Position numbers and translations under genes: made by a program
Assembly: GCA_018287875.1 (NCBI GenBank)
Contig: JAGVVL010000018.1
Coordinates: 1,294,501-1,358,500, forward strand
Length of the DNA: 64,000 bases
Source: Nigrospora sphaerica
Lineage: Eukaryota; Ascomycota; Sordariomycetes; Amphisphaeriales; Apiosporaceae
Reading direction: 5' to 3'
Notes under the pieces: generated by a model
Databases searched by the model: none
Seen by the model: the letters and a program-made list of their open reading frames with translations, nothing else
Told to the model about the DNA's origin: nothing
In this document: positions 11,311 through 22,511 of the stretch, one piece after another
How the letters are laid out: every line of letters begins with the position of its first letter
Position numbering within the stretch: position 1 is the first letter of the stretch

Positions 11311-12624
11311 CTGTGTTGCTGATTTGGGGATAAAAAGGGCCATGATTTAGCGGGCGTCGGGTTACTCCACCATCATCACACAGTCTGGGCTGCTGTGGTA
11401 TGGCTATGTACAACTACTATAACTTGATGTGACACGAATACAACGTTTCGAACAACAAACATGCTTTCGTCTTTCTCATTTTCCTGTATGATGGCATGGT
11501 CTTATCGCTTCGCAATAGTTGCGGTGATGTTGGGTCATTCCCATGTGTTGTTGTCACCATCCCCTCATCTGCGTCTTGCGGCTCTGCCCCGAGGTAATGG
11601 GTCTTCCGTGCACTGTTGTGTCGCCGGGCTTCACCCTTCCCGGGTGTCGACTCCGTAGGCTGATGGTTCACGGCTCGGCATTTGAACACGACAGGTCTAC
11701 GCGAAGCGGTGGAAACGATATCAGGCGAGAGCAGGTAATTTTCCCTGAAGCTCATATCCTCAGGGGCGTAGCTAAAGGGGTACAGAATCGCTTGCGTTAG
11801 GCGCTGAAAGCGAAGCATCGTTTTTCAACGGACATTGAGGCCGCGCACAGTAGAGAGTCCCGCCACCGTGCAACCGCGGGCTTCCTCGGGTTCAAAACCG
11901 CCGTCAGCGGATTGCCGGGCTCGATAGATTCTCAAGAGCAAGACCTCCAGGTGCGGAGGCATATGGAGCCTTTCGTATCTACATTACCGTGTCCTCGTAT
12001 GATATGATTGTCGAATAAACAGTCCTACTTCACATACGACCATAGCTTCCAGAAAACTCGGGATCCCGTCCGCTCTCCCATAGATAAGCTGGAAAGCGTC
12101 GAATTAGTACTAGGGTCGGTGACGACCTGGGAATCCTCGGTGTTGTATGTCTTTGACCTTTTTTGCCCTTTCTACCTACGGACATGTTCTTTTTCTCAAC
12201 TCGGTGGGCTCGAATACATGGCCCCGTCTTATGTGGCTGTGGTGATATCAGAAAGGATTGCATTACTTTTATAACCGCTCAAATAGTCCAGCCGGGGACG
12301 AGCCGTTAGACTCAACAGCAGTGTGCCAGAGCGCGTTATACCCGTCCCTGGTGGGAGGCCTTTAGCTGGGACCCCATGCTGATGGGGCCTTATTTGTTCA
12401 GTTTCATTTCACCCGTAGCGAGATTTTCGGCACGTTGGGTGATCGAGTTGTATACGCTGAGCGAAGTATATTTCACCAATGCGATCCTGATACCACCGTA
12501 GAGGATCGAGGTCCAAGGAGTTTCCATCTACGCTAGGTGCGCAGTATAGGGCAATCGTTCCTGGCATCTGTGAATGATGGTTCAGCCACGCCGGAGTGTT
12601 GAGCGATCACAGCCGTCCCATCTT

Positions 12625-13423
12625 CTAGAAGATGGTCTCGATTTCCCAGTCCTTTTCCTCCTCGGCCGACTTCTTCTTCGGAGAGGGCTGAGGCGACTCG
12701 AACTCGTGGGGGCGCCATCACTTCGAGACGGTGAGGCCTACCTCTTGCGCACACCTCCTCTTCACTACACCTACCCTGCCTTCTGTATTCATCCTCGCCT
12801 CTGTTACTGCCTTCGCCTTTGGGCCTACCTTCGTCCCTGTGAGCACGGCCGCTTGGGCGCTGGGAACGGTGGCGCAGCTGGGTGCCGGACTCGTGCCACC
12901 GGCCCCAAGGCCGACCACGGTGACAGCTCTTGTTAGGTCGTGAGGTATCGATACGCCACGTCGCCCTCACCCTTGGTGCGCGTTCTGTCGGGAGCCGGTT
13001 GATGACGGCGTCGCTGTGAGTCCCGGCAGCGGGGCATGTGGCAATTAGAGGCGCCCTCGCCGGTGGGAAAGATGATGACACCGCTTTCCGCGTTGTATGT
13101 GTATTGTTTGCCGGGCTCCCGAGGGCCACACAAATCGGCGAGGTGCCGGTGGTTGGCATCTTCCCGAAGGTTGCGGGAATAGCTGTGCTCAAGCCGCGAT
13201 GGCGGGACCTCGAAGTAGCAACCACCTCTCTCCGCAGGGGATCGCTGGCGGGGCGGTGAGAAGCCGACGTGCCCTCGAGTAGAGCAGCACTAGCTGGACG
13301 CCCTCGAGACGGCCGGCGGGTATCCTTGTGTCGAGCGTCGCGGCAGTCGCGAATGCAGCGGCGGCCGTCATGACAAGGCTCGGAGCATTCAGCACAGTGC
13401 CTGTACAGACGAATGGCTTCCAT
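12625..13423 (-). CDS. Weak candidate minus-strand gene of unknown function
   Basis: One minus-strand frame ends at a TAG at 12625 with a protein-like tail, PHEFESPQPSP followed by KKKSAEEEKDWEIETIF. Upstream the same frame meets TGA near 12718. An intron would have to remove this stop, for example a 52-nt GT-AG segment starting about 12750. A different minus frame is open for 296 codons over 12533-13423 but is Arg-rich and may be a shadow. I cannot name a family. It could equally be chance in GC-rich DNA; boundaries are guesses. Confidence 0.2.
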
Positions 13424-16265
13424 GCTAGACGAGATTGGAGCGATGCTCAGGCTGATCTGGTGTCAGTTGCGGCGATGCGCTTACGAAATGGAGAGATCCT
13501 ATTTCACTGCGTAGCTGGGTCTGTGCCGGAATGTGCGTCGTTATGCCACGAGAAGGGTATCGTGATAGGCGCGCCCACCTTTAATATCCCTAGGCCACTT
13601 TGTCTTGGGCGACGAAAGCGGCTGTAAGAAGGTCGCCGACAGCCTATGATTGCAGGGTCCTCTGCTGCCATGTTTCGGTAATGCCCGATGCCTCTTTGTT
13701 GTCAGTGCCAGTCATATGAAGGAAGATGCCAGCAAAGAGCGTCGGGGCCCAGGCCCAGAGATTCTGGGCGGGCCCCCGGTAAGACCCATCTAACGAGGCG
13801 GAAATGTCGGGTGGTCGGCCGGTGGTGTATTCGTGACGGGCGCAAGCACGGCGGGCGCGGTCGCGGGCTCGAGGGGCGAACCAAGCTACACACAGCGCAC
13901 ACATGGCCTATACCGGCGGTTGTTAAGTGTGTTGCCTGCAGGGCCAGGGTTCAGCAAGAGGGGGATCGTTCCAAACGTGTGCGGTTTCACGCATTATCGG
14001 GTTTCGCGAGGGCTGCGCACCAGGCCGTCGTCCGTCTATGCCGGCTCAAGTTGGCACTCATGAAGGCTGCGGACCATGCCCCGGATTTCAACGGGGAGGC
14101 GCCGGCGGTACGTACCAGTCTGTCTGACAGGCTGCAACGGCGACCCAGAGCAGCCCAGTTTTCATACAGGGTACCAGCTCTAGTCAGGGTCGGATGGGTC
14201 GCCCTGGCCCACCCAAGGCCGAGGCGTATCCCACCCACAAAGGGTCAAAAAAGCAGGATCTCAGTCGCCATTCTGAAGTCGCACTGACCCCTTCTTCTTC
14301 CTCACTCCCGGACTTGGGCTTATGCGGGCAACCTTGTCAGTGAACAACCGCATGAGGTTCAGTTGGAAGCTGGCCAATTCGCCCTGGAAGCAAAACGCGC
14401 TTCCGCCGAGGCGCCTTCTGCCGTGTACGGCCGTTTTCCTGCTCGGGGGCGTACCCACGCAACCACGGAACGGACGTGGCGGCGGACGGAATGGGGTGAC
14501 GCCCAAGGCGTAGACCAGCGCCGAGGACCCAAGGGGTTGGCACAACCTGCGGTGAGGTACCTATGTATGTAGGCTGTGTACAAATACCGAATAGGCCAGG
14601 TCAGTCAGCCCAGTGCCGACCGACTTGGCACGCAGGTTCGGAGAAAGGGGCAAGGGGGGGCATACATTCGGCAACATGGCGGCGGGATCGGTCAAAAGTG
14701 ACGACGGGCTCGCAGGCGAGATCTACCGAGGGGGCGATGATGGATCGGTTTCGAGGCAGGGGACCACGGAGGCTGCAACGTGGGCTGGCGCGCTGACGGC
14801 TGATATCGGGCGGCATTTGCGGCATTTGCCGGGTGGCGTGGGCGAAGAAGGAAGAAGAGGAGGAGGAAGCACGGTCGGACTCGGTCATTCTTGGAGAATC
14901 GAAGCTACACAAGTGTACGGATCCCGTGGTAGGTTTCCTCTGGCACCACTGGATCGTTGTGGTGGTACTGCTAGTCATGATGCGACAACTTGCCGCTCCT
15001 AGGTCCGGCTCCGACGCCGATCCCATTCTTGCTGGGCATGGTAGCTATAACAATGCGTCGCCTCGTAATGCCGTCGCATCGCATCGTTATCCGTCTCAAT
15101 CCGGCGCGGTCAAACCAGGGTCGGTTTGGGGCTCCTCCATCACATGTGCCGACAGCAACCCACGGCGTCTTATTCCTTCATGACAGCGCTTCTACTGCCG
15201 AGTACGGTAACTACCATCCTTGGCTGCTTTACTGGTACACAGCACCGAATGGGTGGGTTGCCTGTTGGGGAACTTCCTCGGACAGTTTCCTGCCCGGTCG
15301 TACGTAGTACAGTAAGAGTGCCCCTACAACGAGGGAACCGACTCGATCCATTGACTGGGCGTGTGAAGTAATAAGCGACTGAGGGAAGCCAAGAAGGGAT
15401 AGCGTGCGACGGGGTTCAATCTCAATTGGCTTTGCGCTCGGATGCGGCGTGTGCGCCTCCCCCGGGCCCCCCGGGAAAGGGAAGAGGAGACGAGTGGTGC
15501 TGGAATAGTTCACGGCCAGGGTGATGAGGAGGGAATGAGACATGGTCTCGTTCCCGAGTGGCGATGTATGTCTGGATTGGAGGTGTGTAGAGAGCGCCGT
15601 GAGAGGTAGTCTGGGGAATTTGGGGACCGTGTTCCTATCTACGCACTGCACAACTGCCGGTCGGGGCGCACGCGCACGCGCCCCCTCGGCTGGAGTCCGG
15701 CTAACGTACAGCAGACCAGGGGCGTTGGCATGGGTGCATGGTGAGCATGTACATACCTACCTACAACTGATAGCACGATGCGGCTACGGGCCCGCCAAGA
15801 CCCCGGGGGCCCTCTGAACAAACTGAAGCCGCGACCCATGCGGTCAGGTATGTTCTGGTTGTTACCGACGACAGCTTCGACGAAAAAATACGCTAGTGTG
15901 TTTAATCTTTCGGCGGACAGAACGCAGAACGCCGCTCGCATACTGCTACCAGCCCGTCCATCTCGACCATTCCCGAATGGGCTGTTGCTCGTGCCATCCC
16001 CGCAAGCCCGCCCTACCGTGCCCTTTAGTCTGCTTTTTTGACAGCTCGACCTCCTTTGGTTTGGGCCTGACAGCTGGAGCCAACGCCCGTTGAACCCTTG
16101 ACCAAGCTCGCCAAGCCAGGATTGCCAATGATAATGGCGCCCTATCCCCTCTCCCTCGTCATTCCTTGTACCTTATGGATCTCCCTTACCTACACACCAG
16201 TTCCTGTCCGAACCGAACCATCCCCGGCTTCGTTCATCCTCGCATCGCTTCACCAGAGAGCCATT

Positions 16266-16324
16266 TCCTCCTCCTCCTCCTCCTCTTCTTCTTCTTTCTC
16301 CGCTTCTCCTCCTCCTTCTTCTCC
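16266..16324 (+). repeat. TCC/TTC trinucleotide-rich tract
   Basis: Runs of TCC then TTC with few interruptions, about 650 bases upstream of the membrane-protein gene. Such pyrimidine tracts are common in fungal promoters. Confidence 0.8.
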
Positions 16325-16975
16325 CCGTCTTGACATCTGCCGGTGCCGCACCCAACCCGCACTCGTCGCCATCGTGGCCTGGCTACGATCCAGTGGCAGT
16401 GCCCGAGACGACGAGGAGCCAGGGCCGCCCCTCCAGAGCCTCCATCGCAATCGCCAGGGGGGGGCAAGGGGCCCGCGTGTTTGTGGCACCTTGTCCACTA
16501 CCCACTTAATCTACCTCCCCTGTCCTGGCTCTTGCTCGCCTGCTGTGGACATGCGCATCCATCGTGCCTACCGATCAGGGCTGCTCGCATTGTCCGCCGG
16601 TCGACGGCCGGCATGCTGTTTTGCTGCCGCTTCGGCGAAATGCCCTGCTGATGCATTCATATTATGTGTGGGGGGGGGGGGTGACATACGTCTTCCAGGG
16701 AGGCCCTCGTAGTCGAGACTGACTCGCCATCCCTGCGTCGACCCAGGAGCCCCAGATTGGCCGCCCGCCGCCATCTCGTTGAGTGATAAGCGGTTGCATA
16801 TCCTCCCGCCGCCGCCGTCGCCTTCATGCAGCTACTGCCACCGTCGCCGCTGCCCATTGGAATCGTGAAGTTCGGAACGGTCCTCGAATGGAGGGGAGAA
16901 GCTCGCCTGCGTCCCCATCCGCGCGTCTCGACCAGGAATCTCTACTCCAGTTGGCCGTCTCGTCGCCTCGCCGCC

Positions 16976-18648
16976 ATGGCTGCCGAACCCTCCAAAACAC
17001 TGCTTCAGCTGCTTGGAGCCTATGACAACTTGAGCGAGCCTGAACCCGTCGCGAACCGCCCCGAGACCATCATCGGCCTGGCCTTGTCCTTCCTAGTACG
17101 CCTACCGCCCCGTCCTCTTTCCTTGCCCGCCTTGGCGCGCTCACGAAGCTGTGTGCTCGCTCGGCTTTCGGCCCTATGTCGGATTCTGTTCTGACGCCCG
17201 ACAGATTGTCACGTGGATCTGCGTATTCTTTCGCATCTACACGCGCTTTCGCATCATCTACGCGCCATGGTGGGATGACTTGTTCGTCGTGCTGGTGCTG
17301 GTGAGTGCCTGGTCGCCCTCTTCCCCCCGTCTCTCTTTCTCTCGCCCCTCGCGCCGTGTCCCCATTTTGACATGCCGCAGCTGTCTGGCACAGTGGGAAG
17401 CATATGCGAGATCCTCGGTGAGAAGCGCCCCCCCCCCGCGCGCCTCTGGCCCTCGGTCTTGTGACCCAGCGGAACTAATGAGCGGTCCAGGAACGAGACA
17501 TGGCTTGGGTAAACATTTCATCCTCATACCTCCCGACGATATGCGTATCTATCTCAAGGTATGCCAGCACGCCTGCCCCGACTTCCGTGCCTGCTTAGCA
17601 GCGGGCACAGGGGATGCCAATCGACTGACCCGGCTTCCTAGTACTTCTACATCGCCAACGGAACGTACTGCCTGTCGACGGCCCTGGTAAAACTGTCACT
17701 GCTGTTCCAGTACCTTCGCATCTTTGATCGCGGCAGCCGGCTGCGAGTTTTCACACAGCTGATGATCGCCATCACGGCCCTGTGGGGTCTGTCATACTCG
17801 TTTTTGGCGTGGGTGCCCTGCCTCCCTGTGTCCAAATACTGGAACGTAACCCTCCACGGCACTTGCTACGCCTTCGGGTCTCTAGTACCTGACGTCTTCT
17901 ACGGGACTTACCTAAGCTCTGCCGCCGTGAACATGACATTGGACATTATCGTACTCAGCATCCCCGTACCGCTGTACTGGGCCAAGAACACGCCTTTTCG
18001 GTCGCGTATGGGCCTGTTGGGCCTGTTCCTAATGGGGGGACTGTGAGTAGCGCGTCGCGAGGCACAGGGGCCAGGGCTGCTGCTAACATGTGCATCCACA
18101 GCATCACCATGATCTCCATCTGGCGACTGGCGACCATCATCGCCCACCGTGCCGCGACATGGCCCACCTTCGACCCGACGTGGTACGGCCCGATCAGCAT
18201 CGAGCTGGCGACACTCGAGGTCAACTTCGCCTCCATCTGCGCATCCATGCCCGTGTTCTGGCCGGTGCTGACAGCGCGCCTCGACAAGATCTTCGTCACG
18301 CAGGAGGTCAAAATTGAGCGGGTGCACCGATTCGAGACGGTCGACGACAGCATCGAGCTGCAGAGGGAGGTCAACGGCGGGGGCCACGGGTCCGAGGCCG
18401 AGGCCGAGGCCGGAGAGGGGCCCGGGGGCGCCAGTCTGCACAGCCGGGTAGGGAGCGAGGCCAGCCTGAGCCGAACCATGAGCGCGCGGCACGCGGGGCC
18501 CAAGCACAGCCATTACATGGATGAGTACATCGCAGGCCAGGTGGATCCGTTCCGCTCGCTCGGCAAGACCGAGTCCGAGGTGACAGCGCAACCGGTAACG
18601 GGGAGGCCGTCCAAGAGCGGGCTACGGGCTGCTGTACGGCCTAGGTGA
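16976..18648 (+). CDS. Seven-transmembrane fungal rhodopsin-fold (PTH11-like) integral membrane protein
   Basis: Six exons (16976-17095, 17205-17300, 17381-17417, 17491-17558, 17642-18042, 18102-18648) with consensus GT-AG introns give 422 residues. About seven hydrophobic helices are visible. The family pattern is clear: an RIYTRFR segment and a WWDD motif after the first helix, a GLGKH segment before the third (after exon 4), then a long KLSLLFQYLRIF helix, a GTCYAFGS-type loop, DIIVLSIPVPLYW, a WRLATII helix and a final helix with an EVNFASICASMPVFWPVL core. This is the large Pezizomycotina family of plasma-membrane proteins that includes the Magnaporthe surface sensor Pth11. The N-terminal Cys-rich CFEM domain of true Pth11 is absent. 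The last 130 residues are a cytosolic, Gly/Glu/Ser-rich tail. Ligand and role are unknown. Confidence 0.85.
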
Positions 18649-19442
18649 AGCGATCGAGGCGCGGTAATGAATCTGCTGCATCTTCATGGACCGAGGTGCA
18701 CGTCGACGCCTCCTCGGGTGGTCCGTGCCATGACGTGACTCTGCTGTGTAGCACCAGAGCAACATTCGGATGCTGGCCACAAGGACGGCTCTGCCTGCCC
18801 AGCCCTCACAGCGTACGCGTCCGGGCTCGCCCTACCGGGGCTGCAGGGGGTTGGCAGCGCTGGTCCATTCCTGCCCATGGGACCCTAGGCGCCCGAAAAA
18901 GGCGTCAGGCATGCCATGCAAAGCGAGCGGTACCATCGGTGCCGCAGTAGATTGAGGGCAGGCGGGCGTTTTCATTGCGACCCCTCGGCCCGCGAGGGGT
19001 AGCTGCCGGCCAGGCCACACAAGAGATGCTTGGGTTTTATTTTTTTGGGGGGGGGGGGGGTTAAAGGGAAAAGGTGTACCTGCCACCGTCCACTCCTTTC
19101 GGCCAGCACAGTGTAGCGTCGAGGACAGCGAGACGGTTCGACGAGTTGTTCCTTGCGGTGGAGCGACGGGACCAACACAAGCACCTTGGGACGCCGTCGC
19201 CTGAAAACCAGATTTCCATGATGTCATAGTGATGGTGCGGCCACAAGACGATGAGACGTATCGACGATGGCCTGAGCAACCAGAAGCTTCTGGGTACCGG
19301 GACGGAACGGTCGAAACGCAAGATCGTGTCGTGCCTGGGGCAAGGGAAATATATTTACATACCGACCACTGAATGCACAAGTTGACTTGCTCACTACGCC
19401 TGCTTACAGCAGAGATAATATACACGACTGGAAGCAAACGCC
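18649..19442. other. Intergenic region, no gene seen
   Basis: About 0.8 kb between two + strand genes. It contains a T-rich stretch followed by a 14-base G run (19047-19060). No frame on either strand looks like protein. Confidence 0.6.
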
Positions 19443-20046
19443 ATGTCCCCATTCGCCGCCTTCCGCCGCGACGAGCAGAAGGACGACTTCGTCAAGCTCG
19501 CCGACGAGCACATGCAGCATGACTTGACCGAGGCGGATCGCGACTGCCTCCGGCAGGCGGCCGGGCGTATCTCGACGCCCGCGACCGTCGGCACCGTCGT
19601 CGGCCTCGGGCTGGGCATCTACACGGCTCTGCGCCTGCGACGCATCCGCGGCGACATGTTCCGGGCCTTCCGGGCCGCCGAGAAGCCCACGCACGTTGTG
19701 TTTGCCGGCGGCCGGACGGGTGTGTTTTCCCCTTCGATCCTGGCCCTTCTGCCCCGCTCGTGACTGACGTGGCTTGCGCACAGAACCCGTGCCCGACATG
19801 GCGCCGTACCTGCAGCCCACGCGCCTAGGCGACGTGGCCACCTACTTCTTCTTCGGTCTGGGCGGTACCATCCTGGGCGGCGAGCTCGGTCTCCTCGTGG
19901 GCAGCTGGTCGGCGGCGCGGCTGCTCGCCAGTGACGCCGATCGCAGGGACCGCATCGAGACGGCCTACCGGAAGTTCAAGGCGGATTGGTTGCGCCACGA
20001 GGCCAAGAAGCTCGACGGCGGCGCCTCCATTTTTTCGCACTCGTAA
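19443..20046 (+). CDS. Small two-helix membrane protein of unknown function
   Basis: Two exons (19443-19719 and 19784-20046; the intron has a TGACTGAC branch-like site) give 179 residues. The first 45 residues are charged and helical. A Gly-rich helix (TVGTVVGLGLGIYTAL, about residues 50-65) is followed by basic residues. A second Gly-rich helix (YFFFGLGGTILGGELGLLVGSW) lies at about 112-134. The C-terminus is charged and again helical. The paired Gly-rich helices suggest a small organelle-membrane protein, but I do not recognise a named family. The reading frame and splice sites are clean, so the gene looks real. Confidence 0.75.
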
Positions 20047-20670
20047 GGTCGTCATGCTTATAGGTACTATTTCCTCGGGTAGCCAATGCAGTCCACGGCG
20101 AGACATTGAACGGATGGCGGTCAGCATCGCCTCCCTCGTATCGCACGGCATGCCGGCAAGGGATCCTCGGCCGACTCTGCTCTGCCCTTTTCGTCCCTGC
20201 TCTGCCCTTTTCGTCCCTCCTCTGCCGGTGCCGCATGCCAAGTCGTGGTGCGGCTCGTTCCGTCCAGGAAGTTGCCGCGTCGGACTATAGGTGGGGGAGG
20301 AGAAGGGAGGAGTGTGTGCATATGTGATGTGACTTGTCTCCGTCAGCCCCATCAGCCCGTCGCGTTTTGCTTTTTGTGGCTTTCTTCCTTCTCAACCCCT
20401 CACCGTCTGATCTCCTTCCGCTGTTCCTCCTACTCGTCCTCCTCCTTCTCCTCCTCCCCCACCCTTCCGCTTGCTGGCCATCTATTGTCCGCACCAAAAT
20501 CACTTGTCCACGGGGAATTGATTATCTCGGGTACGAATAACCACAAGTCGGTGTCCGCCAGGCAGAGAAGCCATCAAAAGGTAGACTTGGGAAGCCGGCC
20601 GCCTACCCGTCTCTCCCCTCCCATACTCCCATATTGCCCCCCCCCCCGCCTTCTCCCTCTGCCAGTCAAC
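20047..20670. other. Intergenic region with promoter of the cupin gene
   Basis: About 0.6 kb. It contains a 20-bp direct tandem repeat at 20178-20217 and a CT-rich tract at about 20390-20460. The cupin frame is open upstream to 20245, but that part encodes Ser/Pro/Phe low-complexity sequence from the CT tract and is more likely leader than protein. Confidence 0.6.
20178..20217 (+). repeat. Two tandem copies of a 20-bp unit
   Basis: The 20-base unit TGCTCTGCCCTTTTCGTCCC is present twice head to tail, with a degraded partial third copy following. Confidence 0.85.
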
Positions 20671-21231
20671 ATGGGCTCGACAGGCAAGCTCTCCAACTTG
20701 CCCCAGTTGCACAAGTTTGTCACGGGCCACAATGACGAGGGCAAGGCCATCGTGCACAGCCACCAGGACCTCGACTGGCGGCGCTACGACAACGACAGGA
20801 TGGCCTTCAGCGTCGTGTACACAACGTCCGAGATGCCGCCCGACCTGAATTCGGACAAGGACGTCAAGGCCCATGGCGCCCTCATGCAGTCGGGCCGTCT
20901 CGGCCTTGTTAATCCCAACGGCAGCGTCATCCGCTACGTCGACTTCGAGCCGGGATATCGCTGCGGCATGCACCGCACCCAGAGCCTCGACTACGGCATC
21001 GTCATGGAGGGCAGCATCCAGATGGTCCTGGACTCGGGCGAGACGCACGACATGAAGAAGGGCGACGTCGCCGTGCAGCGAGCCACCCAGCACCAGTGGG
21101 TTAATACGAGCAAGACGGAATGGGCCCGCATGCTCTTTGTACTGCAGGACTGTGCCCCCCTGTACGTCGCTGGGAAGGAATACGGCGAGGACCTCGGCAC
21201 CCACTCGGAGCTGCCGCCCAGTCGCAAATAG
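20671..21231 (+). CDS. Cupin-fold protein
   Basis: A single-exon frame of 186 residues. Residues about 85-160 match a single-domain cupin (RmlC-like barrel). The first motif region (GYRCGMHRTQSLDYGIVMEG) keeps the leading His (about 101) but has Thr where the second His of the usual HxH pair would be. The second motif (GDVAVQRATQHQWVN) keeps Gly, His (about 141) and Asn (about 145). Metal binding may therefore be altered or absent. Such small cupins occur widely in fungi, some in secondary-metabolite clusters, and I see no cluster here. The start at 20671 is chosen over an in-frame ATG at 20245 because the extra N-terminus is low complexity. It is the last gene before the repeat-rich region. 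Confidence 0.82.
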   Translation: MGSTGKLSNLPQLHKFVTGHNDEGKAIVHSHQDLDWRRYDNDRMAFSVVYTTSEMPPDLNSDKDVKAHGALMQSGRLGLVNPNGSVIRYVDFEPGYRCGMHRTQSLDYGIVMEGSIQMVLDSGETHDMKKGDVAVQRATQHQWVNTSKTEWARMLFVLQDCAPLYVAGKEYGEDLGTHSELPPSRK

Positions 21232-21679
21232 CCGCCTACGGCGCTGTCCCGTGTCGATACCCACAGGGTCGTGGAAAAGATGGAGAAGCGGCTGTCTAGA
21301 TAGAAGTAGCCCGGCTGAGCATTGTGTGTTGCCTCATATCCCCAGAATCGTATGAACGAGCTCTTCCTCGCTAGATGAAGAAAGGATACAAAGCGTGTTG
21401 TGGACTAATTCTTATAGAATCTAAGTTTAAGTCGGGCGCTAGCGGTGCGCACGCCCTTTACTAGTAGGCCGCTAGCTAGTCTATGCTATAGGTTAAGTGA
21501 CTAGCCTATAGATACGTAAAGAGCACTTTTTAACGCATTCTTCTTTACAGTATATTTATAAAATACAATTTTTTTATTAAACTCGTTATTAATGTTTTTT
21601 ACTATATTATTATAATAATATAGGTTTGTTATAGCTTTTAAAAATATTATTTAACGCTGTCTTTAACTAATTAATAAGT
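21232..21679. other. Transition from gene space to AT-rich repeat DNA
   Basis: The first 170 bases resemble the rest of the gene space. From about 21410 the sequence becomes strongly AT-rich with many TA dinucleotides, consistent with RIP-treated repeat. No gene is seen. Confidence 0.7.
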
Positions 21680-22184
21680 GTTGTAGTTTATAACAAATGT
21701 TATACTTAAGTGCTATATAACGTAAGGTTTATTTAATTAAGAATAAAAGGCGTTTATTTATTTAAATATTGTTAAAAGTATAGCGCTTACCCCTATACCG
21801 TTATCCTTTGTTAAGGACTTAGCTATGCACTTATCAAAAAGCTAGTCCTTTAACCGAGACTGCCCTAAAGCTCGGGCCACCTTACCCGACAGCACGAGCC
21901 ACCCTACCCTAAAGCTAGGGCCACTTTTCCTGTATACGTGGCCTACGCTACTTGGAACCTTCTATAAGTTTCTACGAGTTTCCACGTACTTCCATAAGGT
22001 TCCACGAGCCTCCACGTGGTCCCACGAGGTTCCATAAGCGTCCACGTGCTTCTAAGCTACGTCACTGCTTACGCGTCCACTTACGCGTCCCTTCTTTATA
22101 TTACTAAAAGGATAAAGGGTTAAAAGAGTATAAATAAGGGATAAATCTTCCCTCATCGTGTACATAGTCTCGGAAATAAGCAAG

Positions 22185-22473
22185 TGTCACGGGGTGGACC
22201 GTGACAGGCCCTACCGGCACAGGGAAGCCCCTGAGACATCCTAAACTAGCTACGGATTAGTCGTCCCGCGATGGAGTTCTGTCAAGACCGCTCGGTACGG
22301 ACCTCCGTTGGGGATTTAGATAAGAAGTCTGCGACCGAGAAGACTTTAGTTGTAGCTCTTCAAGCTACGTCCTGTCTGCTAGCCTGACCTGTACCGAACA
22401 GAATAGGAACCTGGACCTGTAGCATAGAACCTGAATCGACTCCATTGCCTGCCTGCCTGCCCGCGCCTTGACA
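22185..22473 (+). repeat. Gypsy-1 5' LTR
   Basis: 289 bases, TG...CA ends, no difference seen from the copy at 27752-28040. Confidence 0.95.
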
Positions 22474-22511
22474 TTACGTAGCTTCCTCCTAAGCTCGACA
22501 CTGCTTTCGAA

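Larger units (their letters stand above)
11311..16975. other. 5.7-kb region without a confidently supported gene
   Basis: The first few hundred bases are probably the hacA 3' UTR. One weak minus-strand coding signal lies at 12625-13423 (listed separately). Otherwise the frames are short, Arg-rich and lack plausible splice structure. A pyrimidine-rich segment at 16260-16325 probably belongs to the promoter of the next gene. Confidence 0.45.

Noticed and set aside
17908..18591. Minus-strand 227-codon frame opposite the membrane-protein gene
   Set aside because: Shadow of the last two exons, whose splice sites and helices clearly support the + strand.
20245..20670. 142-residue N-terminal extension of the cupin
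   Set aside because: In frame and open, but encodes Ser/Pro/Phe low complexity from a promoter CT tract; the later ATG gives a normal-length cupin.
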